Assembly (NCBI RefSeq): GCF_018502385.1
Contig: NZ_CP075523.1
Location: 2,604,001-2,668,000 of the forward strand
Direction of reading: 5' to 3'
From: Synechococcus sp. LA31
GTDB lineage: Bacteria > Cyanobacteriota > Cyanobacteriia > PCC-6307 > Cyanobiaceae
Length of the DNA stretch: 64,000 nt
Shown in pieces: positions 48,241 to 56,023 of the stretch. Made by a program: the position numbers and the translations under genes. The notes beneath the pieces are model-generated. The model was given only the letters and a program-made list of their open reading frames with translations, had not been told where the DNA came from and ran no database searches. Each line of letters opens with the position of its first letter. The first letter of the stretch is position 1.

Positions 48241-49194
48241 ATGGCGAACCTCAAGGAGATCCGCGACAGGATCAGTTCCGTTAAGAACACCCGCAAGATC
48301 ACCGAGGCCATGCGCCTGGTGGCCGCCGCCAAAGTGCGCCGAGCCCAGGAGCAGGTGCTGCGCAGCCGGCCGTTTGCCGACCGGCTGGCGCGGATTCTGG
48401 AAAATCTCCAGACCCGCATGCAGTTCGAATCGGTGGATGCTCCCCTGTTGGAGAGCCGCGAGGTGAGCACAATCACGCTGCTTGCCGTTACCGGTGATCG
48501 CGGGTTGTGCGGTGGCTACAACGCCAACATCATTAAGCGCACGGAGCAGCGTCACGCTGAACTCTCTGCTCAGGGCTTCAAGGTTGATTTGGTGTTGATT
48601 GGCCGCAAAGTGGCCACTTATTTCCAGAACCGCTCCAGCCAGTACTCCATTCGCGCCACCTTCATGGGGTTGGAGCAGGTGCCCAATGCTGCTGAAGCCG
48701 GCAAGATCTCGGAAGAAGTACTGGCTGAGTTTCTCTCTGGTACCACCGATCGCGTCGAGATCATCTTCACCAAGTTCATTAACTTGGTGAGCTCCAAGCC
48801 CGTGTCGCAGACCCTGTTGCCCCTGGATCCCCAGGGCATCGCCAGCCCGGATGACGAGATCTTCCGTCTCACCACCCGTGATGGTCAGCTCGGCGTGGAG
48901 AAGGGCTCGGTGGCCAACGAGCAACCTTCCCTGCCTTCCGATCTGGTGTTCGAACAGACCCCTGAGCAGCTGCTCAATGCTCTGTTGCCCCTCTATCTCC
49001 AGAACCAGCTGCTGCGCTCGCTCCAGGAAGCTGCTGCATCGGAGCTGGCCAGCCGGATGACGGCGATGAACAACGCCAGTGACAACGCCAAGGCGCTCGC
49101 CAAGACGTTGACCCTCGACTACAACAAGGCCCGCCAGGCCGCCATTACCCAGGAGATCCTGGAAGTGGTGGGCGGTGCGGCTGCCATGGCCTGA
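48241..49194 (+). CDS. atpC: ATP synthase F1 subunit gamma
   Basis: 317 residues. N- and C-terminal rotor helices ([20 protein letters not shown] and [19 protein letters not shown]) flank a Rossmann-like domain with [15 protein letters not shown]. The phototroph-specific insertion around 195-230 is present but without the cysteine pair that makes the chloroplast enzyme thiol-regulated; the only Cys is in GLCGG. Last gene of the atp operon, followed by a strong terminator. Confidence 0.97.
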   Translation: MANLKEIRDRISSVKNTRKITEAMRLVAAAKVRRAQEQVLRSRPFADRLARILENLQTRMQFESVDAPLLESREVSTITLLAVTGDRGLCGGYNANIIKRTEQRHAELSAQGFKVDLVLIGRKVATYFQNRSSQYSIRATFMGLEQVPNAAEAGKISEEVLAEFLSGTTDRVEIIFTKFINLVSSKPVSQTLLPLDPQGIASPDDEIFRLTTRDGQLGVEKGSVANEQPSLPSDLVFEQTPEQLLNALLPLYLQNQLLRSLQEAAASELASRMTAMNNASDNAKALAKTLTLDYNKARQAAITQEILEVVGGAAAMA

Positions 49195-49201
49195 TCGCTC
49201 G

Positions 49202-49279
49202 CAGCCAGCAAAAAACCTCGTCGGTCGGTCGCCGCCGCTTTGCGGATGCGACCTTCCCGGCGGGGTTTTTTGCTGGCTG
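49202..49279. terminator. 78-nt multi-helix bidirectional terminator after atpC
   Basis: Arms 49202-49224 and 49257-49279 pair over 23 positions with only two G-U pairs; the outer 16 are perfect. Nested inside are a 6-bp helix (49227-49232 with 49248-49253) and a 4-bp helix (49235-49238 with 49242-49245). One arm holds AAAAAA and the other TTTTTT, so a GC-rich stem followed by a U-run exists on both strands. It ends the atp operon; the next start codon is only 30 bases on. Confidence 0.88.
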
Positions 49280-49309
49280 GGCGTGGGGGTGTGTCGGCGG
49301 GGAGGATGA

Positions 49310-50065
49310 ATGCAGCGGCGATTGAGCGTGGAACTGCTGGGCTTGTTTCCGTTGGCGTTGGGGCGGGTGCCGTTGCGTCTGGATCCTTGGGATCTGGCGT
49401 TGTTGATTCAGGAGGTGTTGGCCTTGCGCGGCGATGCTGAGGGCAATCCCACGCCTGGCTGCGCCTGGACAGGTGACATCAACGGCATCTGGCAGGTGCA
49501 TCGGTTGGAGGCTTTTACGGCGATCACGGCGGAGGTGGAGCGCCAGGCCTGGGCGTATCTGAAGGAACTCGGTTTTCGTGAAGGCAGTGTGGCGCTGCAT
49601 GTGCAGCGGGCCTGGCCGGTGGTGAGTGAGGTGGGCCAGGTGGTGGGCCGGCATCACCACCCCAACGCCCATCTCAGTGCGGTGCTGTATCTCAACGGCG
49701 ATGGCAGCGGGCGCAGCGGCTGCCTGCGCTTGTTTCCCCGCCAGCACAGCAACGAGCTGGTAACGGGTTTGGCGGTCGGCCATGGCGGCCCGATTGAAGC
49801 GGATTCAGCGGGTGGCCAGCGTTGGAATGCTCCCTGGGTGGATGTGGCGCCGCAGGCCGGCCTGCTGGTGCTGTTCCCCGCCCAGACGGATCACGCCGTG
49901 ACGGCTAACGACGACGAGGAGGACGTGCGCCTCTCGCTGGCTTTTGATCTGGCGCTCACCGCTCCCTTGGCCGGCCCCGCTGATGCGGCCCCGCCGGAAT
50001 ACCTGGCTCCCCACCCGGCTCAATGGACTGAGCTGCAGCAGCGGGCCGGTGATCCAGGACAATGA
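49310..50065 (+). CDS. Putative 2OG-Fe(II) oxygenase
   Basis: 251 residues from ATG 49310 with GGGGAGG upstream. The double-stranded beta-helix features resemble the TIGR02466-type putative 2OG-Fe(II) oxygenases: RHHHPNAHLSAVLYL (His115-117), GLLVLFPAQTDHAV (His195) and VRLSLAFDL with Arg207 as likely 2-oxoglutarate binder. Iron and co-substrate use are inferred. First of five genes overlapping end to end; the next encodes a ferredoxin that could be its electron source. Confidence 0.7.
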   Translation: MQRRLSVELLGLFPLALGRVPLRLDPWDLALLIQEVLALRGDAEGNPTPGCAWTGDINGIWQVHRLEAFTAITAEVERQAWAYLKELGFREGSVALHVQRAWPVVSEVGQVVGRHHHPNAHLSAVLYLNGDGSGRSGCLRLFPRQHSNELVTGLAVGHGGPIEADSAGGQRWNAPWVDVAPQAGLLVLFPAQTDHAVTANDDEEDVRLSLAFDLALTAPLAGPADAAPPEYLAPHPAQWTELQQRAGDPGQ

Positions 50066-50421
50066 ACGGCCACGTGCCCCAGCTGCCGCTGCGCCCCATG
50101 AGCGACACCTACACCGTTGTTTGCGAGATCAACGGCACCAGCCACAGTTTCAGCTGCAGCGCTGAGCAGACCGTGTTGGCTGCAGCCGAAGCGGCCGGGG
50201 TCGACCTGCCTAGCTCCTGCTGCTCCGGCGTATGCACCACTTGTGCTGCCCGTATCCATGAGGGAACCGTGCACCAGCCCGACGCCATGGGCGTGAAGGC
50301 CGAGCTACAGGAGCAGGGTTATGCGCTGCTGTGTGTGGCTTTCCCCCGCAGCGACCTCAAGCTCACCGCAGGCCAGGAAGACGCGCTCTACGAAGCCCAG
50401 TTCGGTCAGTACCAGAAGTGA
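50062..50421 (+). CDS. Plant-type [2Fe-2S] ferredoxin
   Basis: 119 residues from ATG 50062, chosen for its AGGA binding site and ATGA overlap with the previous gene; ATG 50098 would give a classical 107-residue form. Cluster ligands are Cys53, Cys58, Cys61 (SSCCSGVCTTC) and Cys91 (ALLCVAF). The C-terminal part resembles ferredoxins that serve specific oxygenases rather than the abundant photosynthetic PetF, but this is not certain. Second gene of the five-gene cassette. Confidence 0.9.
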   Translation: MNGHVPQLPLRPMSDTYTVVCEINGTSHSFSCSAEQTVLAAAEAAGVDLPSSCCSGVCTTCAARIHEGTVHQPDAMGVKAELQEQGYALLCVAFPRSDLKLTAGQEDALYEAQFGQYQK

Positions 50422-50627
50422 GCAGGGGCCAGCTGCGGCCACTGCTGTTGCAGCTGGAACGCCAGAGCGGCTCGCTGCGCAGCCAGATCGAAGCAGCGGT
50501 GGCCGCTCACGGCACCCCTCTGCGCTGGGCGATCACCGCTGTGCAGCAGCGCGCTGATCAGCCAGCGCTGCTGCAGATCGAGGCCGTGGTGCTCAGCGCT
50601 GGCGATTGTCAGCAGGAGGATGCCTGA
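50418..50627 (+). CDS. Small hypothetical protein between ferredoxin and DUF3326
   Basis: 69 residues from GTG 50418, which overlaps the ferredoxin stop (GTGA). One helical segment QLERQSGSLRSQIEAAVAA is followed by a beta-like LRWAITAVQQ and LLQIEAVVL. No cysteine ligands set and no membrane helix. The end overlaps the DUF3326 ATG by one base. Position and bias argue that it is real; function unknown. Confidence 0.68.
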   Translation: MSRGQLRPLLLQLERQSGSLRSQIEAAVAAHGTPLRWAITAVQQRADQPALLQIEAVVLSAGDCQQEDA

Positions 50628-51676
50628 TGAGCACGGCGCTTCCGCTCCCCACCCTGTTGGTGATTCCCACCGGCATTGGCTGCGCCGTGGGCGGCTACGC
50701 CGGTGATGCGCTGCCGGCGGCTCGCTTGTTGGCGGCGGCGAGTGGCTGCCTGATCACCCATCCGAATGTGATGAATGGCGCGGCGCTCTATTGGAGTGAT
50801 TCGCGGATTCACTACGTGGAGGGCTCCAGCCTCGATCGTTTTGCGGCAGGCGCCTTGGCGTTGCAGCCGGTGCGGCAGCAACGGGTGGGGCTGCTGTTGG
50901 ATGCTGGTATCGAGCCAGAGCTGCGCCAACGGCATCTGCAGGTGGCCGATGGCTGCCGCGCCACGCTTGGCCTGGATGTGGGTCCGGTGGTGACCACCGA
51001 TCGCCCGCTGGAGGTGAGCCTCAGCCTGGGTGCCAGCGGGGTGAGCTGGGGGCAGTTGGGCCAGCCGGAGGCGCTGCTGCGGGCGGGCCTGGAGCTGAAA
51101 GCCGCTGGTGCCACGGCGATTGCCGTGGTGGCCCGCTTTCCCGATGATCCTGAAAGCGAAGCCCTGGCGGCCTATCGCCAGGGCAGTGGTGTGGATGCCC
51201 TCGCCGGCGCGGAAGCGGTGATCAGCCACCTGCTCAGCCGTGAGCTGGGCTTGCCCTGTGCCCATGCCCCGGCCCTTAGTCCGCTGCCCCTGGATCCCGA
51301 TCTTGATCCCCGGGCCGCAGGTGAGGAGCTGGGCTTCACGTTCCTGCCCTGCGTGCTGGTGGGCTTGAGCCGGGCTCCGGATCTGGTGCCTGCGGCAGCA
51401 GGGGCTGCGGCGATACGGATCGAATCGGTGGGCGCGGTGATTGCTCCGGCCGGTGCCTTGGGAGGTGCAGCCGTGTTGGCCTGCGCTGAACGCGGCATTC
51501 CGGTGATTGCCGTGGAGAACCCCTGCCTGCTGGAGGTGACAGCCGAGGCTTTGGGGTTGGAGGTGATCCCGGCTGCCAGCTACAGCGAGGCCGCTGGCTT
51601 GGTGCTGGCCCTGCGCGAGGGGATTGCGCCGGGGGCTCTGCGCCGGCCGTTAGCTGCGTTGCAGCCGCAACCCTGA
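50627..51676 (+). CDS. DUF3326 protein
   Basis: 349 residues from ATG 50627, with AGGAGG upstream. It starts TLLVIPTGIGCAVGGYAGDALP, followed by CLITHPNVMNGAALYW, AIAVVARFPDD and a C-terminal IRIESVGAVIAPAGALGG and GIPVIAVENP. These mark the DUF3326 family of cyanobacteria and plants, with a Rossmann-like look but unknown activity. Coupled to genes on both sides. Confidence 0.85.
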   Translation: MSTALPLPTLLVIPTGIGCAVGGYAGDALPAARLLAAASGCLITHPNVMNGAALYWSDSRIHYVEGSSLDRFAAGALALQPVRQQRVGLLLDAGIEPELRQRHLQVADGCRATLGLDVGPVVTTDRPLEVSLSLGASGVSWGQLGQPEALLRAGLELKAAGATAIAVVARFPDDPESEALAAYRQGSGVDALAGAEAVISHLLSRELGLPCAHAPALSPLPLDPDLDPRAAGEELGFTFLPCVLVGLSRAPDLVPAAAGAAAIRIESVGAVIAPAGALGGAAVLACAERGIPVIAVENPCLLEVTAEALGLEVIPAASYSEAAGLVLALREGIAPGALRRPLAALQPQP

Positions 51677-52116
51677 TGGCAGGGTTTGGCACCAAAGGGC
51701 TGGCTCCTGAGCAGCCGTGCCCTTGCGGGGGGGCAACCTATGGCACCTGTTGCCGCCCACTGCACCGCCAGGAGCGTGCCGCAGCCACGGCAGAACAGCT
51801 GATGCGTTCGCGCTACAGCGCCTATGCCCTGGCGGAGATCGATCACCTGCTGCGCACTCAGCCCTCAGACCAACCGCTCCGGGATCGCCGCCGCTCCTTG
51901 GAGACCAACTGCCGCCAGTTGCGCTGGCGTGACTTGGAGATTCTCGCCACCGAGGCCGGTGGGCTGGATGATCTGCACGGCACCGTGACCTTCGCGGCCC
52001 ACTACAGCGCCAGCGGTGAGCCTGGTGTGTTGCGGGAACGTTCGCGCTTTGGCCGCGAAGGCGGACGATGCAATGGAGCCTGGCTCTACCTCGAGGCGCT
52101 CGAGCTCAACGATTGA
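51676..52116 (+). CDS. YchJ-like protein with SEC-C zinc motif
   Basis: 146 residues. The N-terminal PCPCGGATYGTCCRPLH is a SEC-C type zinc motif; the rest matches the YchJ/UPF0225 fold with LMRSRYSAYALAEIDHLLRT and RERSRFGREGGRCNGAWLY. Family members lack an established biochemical role. The ATG overlaps the DUF3326 stop by one base; the end overlaps a convergent gene by 11 bases. Confidence 0.85.
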   Translation: MAGFGTKGLAPEQPCPCGGATYGTCCRPLHRQERAAATAEQLMRSRYSAYALAEIDHLLRTQPSDQPLRDRRRSLETNCRQLRWRDLEILATEAGGLDDLHGTVTFAAHYSASGEPGVLRERSRFGREGGRCNGAWLYLEALELND

Positions 52117-52408
52117 GACCGGAGCAAATGCGGTCGAGCACGGAGGCGCAGCGGGTGCTCGAGTGTGCCATGCATTCACCGCTGAGGGTTTCGAGCCAGA
52201 GCTCGCCGGTGCTGGCGATGTCGCTCCAGTCGGCCCACACGCGCACATAGTCGTTCACGCGGCGGCCGGCGCAGGGCCGCTCGAAGGCCATCAGGGTGCG
52301 CTGATCGGGCTGTTCCACCTCCAGGCCAAGTTGCTCCAGTAGCGGCCTGAGCAACTCGCCAGGGGAGTTGGAGCTGCGAAAGGGAACGAGCGCGCGGCAG
52401 TAGGCCAT
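52106..52408 (-). CDS. Hypothetical protein, about 100 residues
   Basis: 100 residues from ATG 52408; an in-frame start at 52444 is possible. It begins MAYCRALVPFRSSNSPGELL and contains FERPCAGRRVNDYVRVWADW and a Cys-containing end. Compact and soluble, no signal peptide. It lies downstream of ald on the same strand and overlaps the convergent YchJ-like gene by 11 bases. I do not recognise the family. Confidence 0.6.
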   Translation of the reverse strand: MAYCRALVPFRSSNSPGELLRPLLEQLGLEVEQPDQRTLMAFERPCAGRRVNDYVRVWADWSDIASTGELWLETLSGECMAHSSTRCASVLDRICSGLNR

Positions 52409-52479
52409 GGCGATGGTGAAGCCGTCCTCTCTACCTATGGACACCGGCCGGACTGGATCAGCCCTAGCTCACAATCTCT

Positions 52480-53613
52480 TCAGCTCAGGCAGGCCATCGG
52501 ATGGCGCGTGGGTAGCCCCAGGGCCTTGGCCACCCCTGGATGGCAAACGGCACCACGCACGGTGTTGAGGCCCGATACCAGCTCCGGTCGATCGGTGACG
52601 GCTTCCACCAGGCCACGGCCGGCCACGGCGAGGATGTAGGGGAGGGTGACGCTCACCAAGGCCTCTGTGGAGGTAAATGGCACGGCGCCGGGCATGTTGC
52701 CCACGGCGTAGTGCTGTACGCCGTGAATGGTCACCACTGGATCGGTGTGGGTGGTTTCGCGGCTGGTGGCAATGCAGCCGCCCTGGTCGATGGCCACATC
52801 CACGATCACCGAGCCCGTTTGCATCTGAGCCACGAGCTCCTCGCTCACCAGGGTGGGTGCACGATCGCCAGGGAGCAGCACCGCGCCAATGAGCAGATCG
52901 GCGCTGGGCACCAGCCGCTCCAGCAAGCCGCGGCTGCTAACCAGGCTCACCAGGCGCCCCTGCCGCTGACCCTCCAACCGCCGCAACCGCTCGGGCGAGA
53001 GATCCAGCAGAAGCACCTCTGCGTCCATGGCGGCGGCCAGCCGCGCCGCATTCCAGCCCACGCTGCCGGCCCCCAGCACGACCACCCGCGCTGGCCGCAC
53101 GCCGGTGCAGCCGCCGATCAAGACGCCACGGCCGCCCTGGGGTTTCTCCAGCAGCCTGGCGCCCACCTGCGCCGCGAGGCGGCCAGCGATTTCGCTCATC
53201 GGTGCCAGCAGCGGCAGGCTGCCGTCGTCGAGCTGCACGGTTTCATAGGCGATGGCCGTGGTGCCGGCATCGAGCAGGGCACGGCCTACGGCGGGATAGG
53301 CGGCAAGGTGCAGATAGGTGAACAGCACCAGATCACGCCGCAGAAAGCCGAATTCCTCTGGCTGTGGCTCCTTCACCTTCACCACCAGGTGCGCACCCCA
53401 GGCTTCCGCTTGATCCACCACGGCCGCCCCTGCGGTTTCAAACGCCGCATCGCTGATGCCAGCGCCTTCGCCGGCTCCCTGCTCGATGCGCACCTGCAGG
53501 CCATGGCTCACCAGCTCCCGCACCGCATCGGGTGTGAGGGCAACCCGCCGTTCATCGGGTTTGATTTCCCGCGGCACGCCGATGCTGGCGATCGGGGCGA
53601 TGGAGCCGGCCAT
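52480..53613 (-). CDS. ald: Alanine dehydrogenase
   Basis: 377 residues from ATG 53613, where the family N-terminus (IGVPREIKPDERRVALTP) is preceded by nine residues. It interconverts alanine and pyruvate plus ammonia with NAD. Active-site segments are VKVKEPQPEE, LFTYLHLAAYP with the catalytic His, and the nucleotide site VVLGAGSVGWNAARLA; the end has QHYAVGNMPGAVPFTST. The frame is open upstream to 53688 but that part is not conserved-looking. Confidence 0.95.
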   Translation of the reverse strand: MAGSIAPIASIGVPREIKPDERRVALTPDAVRELVSHGLQVRIEQGAGEGAGISDAAFETAGAAVVDQAEAWGAHLVVKVKEPQPEEFGFLRRDLVLFTYLHLAAYPAVGRALLDAGTTAIAYETVQLDDGSLPLLAPMSEIAGRLAAQVGARLLEKPQGGRGVLIGGCTGVRPARVVVLGAGSVGWNAARLAAAMDAEVLLLDLSPERLRRLEGQRQGRLVSLVSSRGLLERLVPSADLLIGAVLLPGDRAPTLVSEELVAQMQTGSVIVDVAIDQGGCIATSRETTHTDPVVTIHGVQHYAVGNMPGAVPFTSTEALVSVTLPYILAVAGRGLVEAVTDRPELVSGLNTVRGAVCHPGVAKALGLPTRHPMACLS

Positions 53614-53728
53614 GGGGCACCCGCGGGGCTGGTCAGCCTTCAGCTTGGCGCTGCTGGCAGGGGTTGGCCACTGCACGCGTTTGAGCATCGGCTCACGCCG
53701 CGCGATGCGTTGGGTGCCGCACCGTTGA

Positions 53729-55423
53729 TCAGGCCGCTGCGATCGGCATCCGCCAGCCGCTACCGAAGGAGCGTTGGCCGAGCTTGAGCACCGGTGGCGC
53801 TTGTCGGCGTTTGAACTCCGCGCGTCGTAGCAGCTGCATCACGCGATCGGCCATAGCCCGATCGACACCACTGGTGACAAGCTCTTCCGGGCTTTGGTGC
53901 TCTTCGAGCAGCGCCTGGAGAACAGGGTCGAGCACCGCGTAGTCGGGCAGCGAATCGCTGTCTTGTTGGTCGGGCCGTAATTCGGCGCTCGGCGGTTTGT
54001 CGCGAATCGCGAGGCCGATCAGTTCACCGTTAGGCGGAAAACCCAGATCCTGGCGGCAGTGTGTGGCTTGCGGCGAATCCAGCCAGGCGCAGAGGCTGAA
54101 CACGCCGGTTTTGTAGAGGTCGCCGATCACGGCCAGGCCGCCATTCATGTCGCCATAGAGGGTGCAGTAGCCCACCGCCAGTTCCGACTTATTGCCGGTG
54201 GCGAGCAGCAGTTGGCCCTGCTGGTTGGCCACCGCCATCAGCAAGGTCCCGCGGATCCGCGATTGCAAGTTTTCAGCCGTGAGCCCTTCGGGTACCGCGC
54301 TCAGTGGCGGTGTGAGGGCGGTGTCGAAGCTCGTCATCAGCGCCTCGATCGGCACGGTGTGGGTGGCGATCCCCAACCGATTGGCCAGGGCAAGGGAGTC
54401 GTTGATCGATCCGGGCGAGCTCCAGGGCGAGGGCATCAACAAAGCCTTCACATTGTCTGGACCCAAAGCCGCTGCGGCAATCGCTGCCACCAGGGCTGAA
54501 TCGATGCCGCCGCTGAGCCCCAGCAACGCCTTGCCGAAGCCGCACTTACGCGCGTAATCACGCACCCCCAGCACCAAGGTGCGTAGCAGCAGTTCGTTGG
54601 GGTCCGGCAGGGCGGCGGCTCTATCACAGCTCCCACGGGCTGGCGTTGTGGTGTCCCAAATGCCCAGATCAGGTGTGGCGAAGGCCAGCTGGCATTGGAT
54701 CCTTCCGCTCGCTGCTGCCACAAAACTGCCGCCGTCGAACACCAGTTCGTCGTTGCCGCCCACCTGGTTCACGTACACCACCGGGCAGTGCAGGCGCCGC
54801 GCCGCCGCCGCCGCCAGTTCGCGCCGCAGCTGCGCTTTGCCGTCACCAAAGGGTGATGCCGAGAGGTTGATCAGCAGATCGGGCTGGAGCGTCTGCAACT
54901 CCGCCACGGGGTCGGCGCCCAGCAGCCGCTGCGGGTACAGCTCCTCCTCCACCCAGAGGTCTTCGCAGATGGTGAGGCCAAGGCGCCAGCACTGTCCGCC
55001 CCGCTCCAGCTCCAGCAAGTAGGGCTCATCGGCGGGGCGGAAATAGCGCTGCTCGTCGAACACGTCGTAGCTGGGCAGTAGCCGTTTGCGCGCCACGATC
55101 CGCCAGTCACCGTGCTCCACCAGGGCAGCGCTGTTGAACAGATCAGGCTGTTGGCCATCGCCGGCGGGCTCGCTCACGCCAAGCAGCAACGCCAGCCCCT
55201 CAGGGAGGTCAGAGGCCAGTCGCTCCAGCACCTCTTGTTGCCGCTGCCGCAGGGCTGGCCGCAGCAGCAGATCGCGGGGGGGATAGCCCCAGAGGGCCAG
55301 CTCCGGCGCCACCACCAGATCGGCTCCCTGGAGAGCGGCGGCTTGGCAGGCCGCCAGAAGCTGGGCACCATTGCCGGCCAAATCGCCCACCAGCGGATTG
55401 ATCTGGGCGAGGGCGAGGCGCAT
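53729..55423 (-). CDS. nadE: Glutamine-dependent NAD+ synthetase
   Basis: 564 residues, two domains. The N-terminal nitrilase-like glutaminase has Glu41 (APELALWGYPPRD), Lys113 (ARKRLLPSYDVFDE) and Cys153 (LTICEDLW). The C-terminal synthetase has the pyrophosphate loop LGLSGGIDSALVAAI, LLATGNKSELAVGYCTLYGD and GDLYKTGVF. It amidates nicotinate adenine dinucleotide to NAD. nadD, the previous step, lies three bases upstream. Confidence 0.97.
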   Translation of the reverse strand: MRLALAQINPLVGDLAGNGAQLLAACQAAALQGADLVVAPELALWGYPPRDLLLRPALRQRQQEVLERLASDLPEGLALLLGVSEPAGDGQQPDLFNSAALVEHGDWRIVARKRLLPSYDVFDEQRYFRPADEPYLLELERGGQCWRLGLTICEDLWVEEELYPQRLLGADPVAELQTLQPDLLINLSASPFGDGKAQLRRELAAAAARRLHCPVVYVNQVGGNDELVFDGGSFVAAASGRIQCQLAFATPDLGIWDTTTPARGSCDRAAALPDPNELLLRTLVLGVRDYARKCGFGKALLGLSGGIDSALVAAIAAAALGPDNVKALLMPSPWSSPGSINDSLALANRLGIATHTVPIEALMTSFDTALTPPLSAVPEGLTAENLQSRIRGTLLMAVANQQGQLLLATGNKSELAVGYCTLYGDMNGGLAVIGDLYKTGVFSLCAWLDSPQATHCRQDLGFPPNGELIGLAIRDKPPSAELRPDQQDSDSLPDYAVLDPVLQALLEEHQSPEELVTSGVDRAMADRVMQLLRRAEFKRRQAPPVLKLGQRSFGSGWRMPIAAA

Positions 55424-55426
55424 CGG

Positions 55427-56023
55427 TTAACGGGGCGTGTGGGAGGGCTGCTGCCCCAGGCCATAGAGATTGTGACGAACCAGTTCAGCCCACAACGCCG
55501 CCGGCACCTGTTCGGGGCTGGGATGGCGGCGGATTGCCGAGCTCGCGGTGGCTGGCACCGGCAGGTGCACGAGCTCTGGCTGCCCGCCTAGCGATCGAAT
55601 CGCATCCAGCGCTGCCGGATCGAGCACAAACCCCTGGCGAGGCACCACTGCCAGCCGGCAGCGCTGCAGCAGCTCGTCGGCCTTCCACCAGCTCGGCACC
55701 TGAGCGGCCAGATCGCCCCCCACCACAAACACCAGCTCTTGACTCGGCCAGCGCTCGGCTGCCCGCTCCAGTGTGATCAACGCCCGTGGGTGGCTGAGCG
55801 CCTGAACGTGGTGGATGCGTGGATCGCCGAGGGCTTCCACCAAGGCGCCCAGCAGCTGCGCCCGCAGCTCTAAAGGTGCACCGTGCTGTTTGAACGGGTT
55901 ATCGCTGGCCCAGGTGGCCACCTGGCCGTAGTGCTCGGCCAACCCCTCCAGCAGCGCCCGGTGGCCTTCGGTGGGGGGGTCGGCGCTGGTGCCGAGCAGG
56001 GCCAGGGCGGGCGTGGCGCTCAT
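55427..56023 (-). CDS. nadD: Nicotinate-nucleotide adenylyltransferase
   Basis: 198 residues from ATG 56023. Nucleotidyl-transfer motif GTSADPPTEGH (11-21) has Thr-x-Gly-His in place of the usual His-x-Gly-His; this first-position change is seen in some families. Also present are WASDNPFKQHG, VFVVGGDLAAQVPSW and the C-terminal ATASSAIRR matching the ISSTxIR motif. Makes deamido-NAD for NadE, encoded next. The start overlaps the upstream GTPase gene by four bases (ATGA). Confidence 0.92.
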   Translation of the reverse strand: MSATPALALLGTSADPPTEGHRALLEGLAEHYGQVATWASDNPFKQHGAPLELRAQLLGALVEALGDPRIHHVQALSHPRALITLERAAERWPSQELVFVVGGDLAAQVPSWWKADELLQRCRLAVVPRQGFVLDPAALDAIRSLGGQPELVHLPVPATASSAIRRHPSPEQVPAALWAELVRHNLYGLGQQPSHTPR

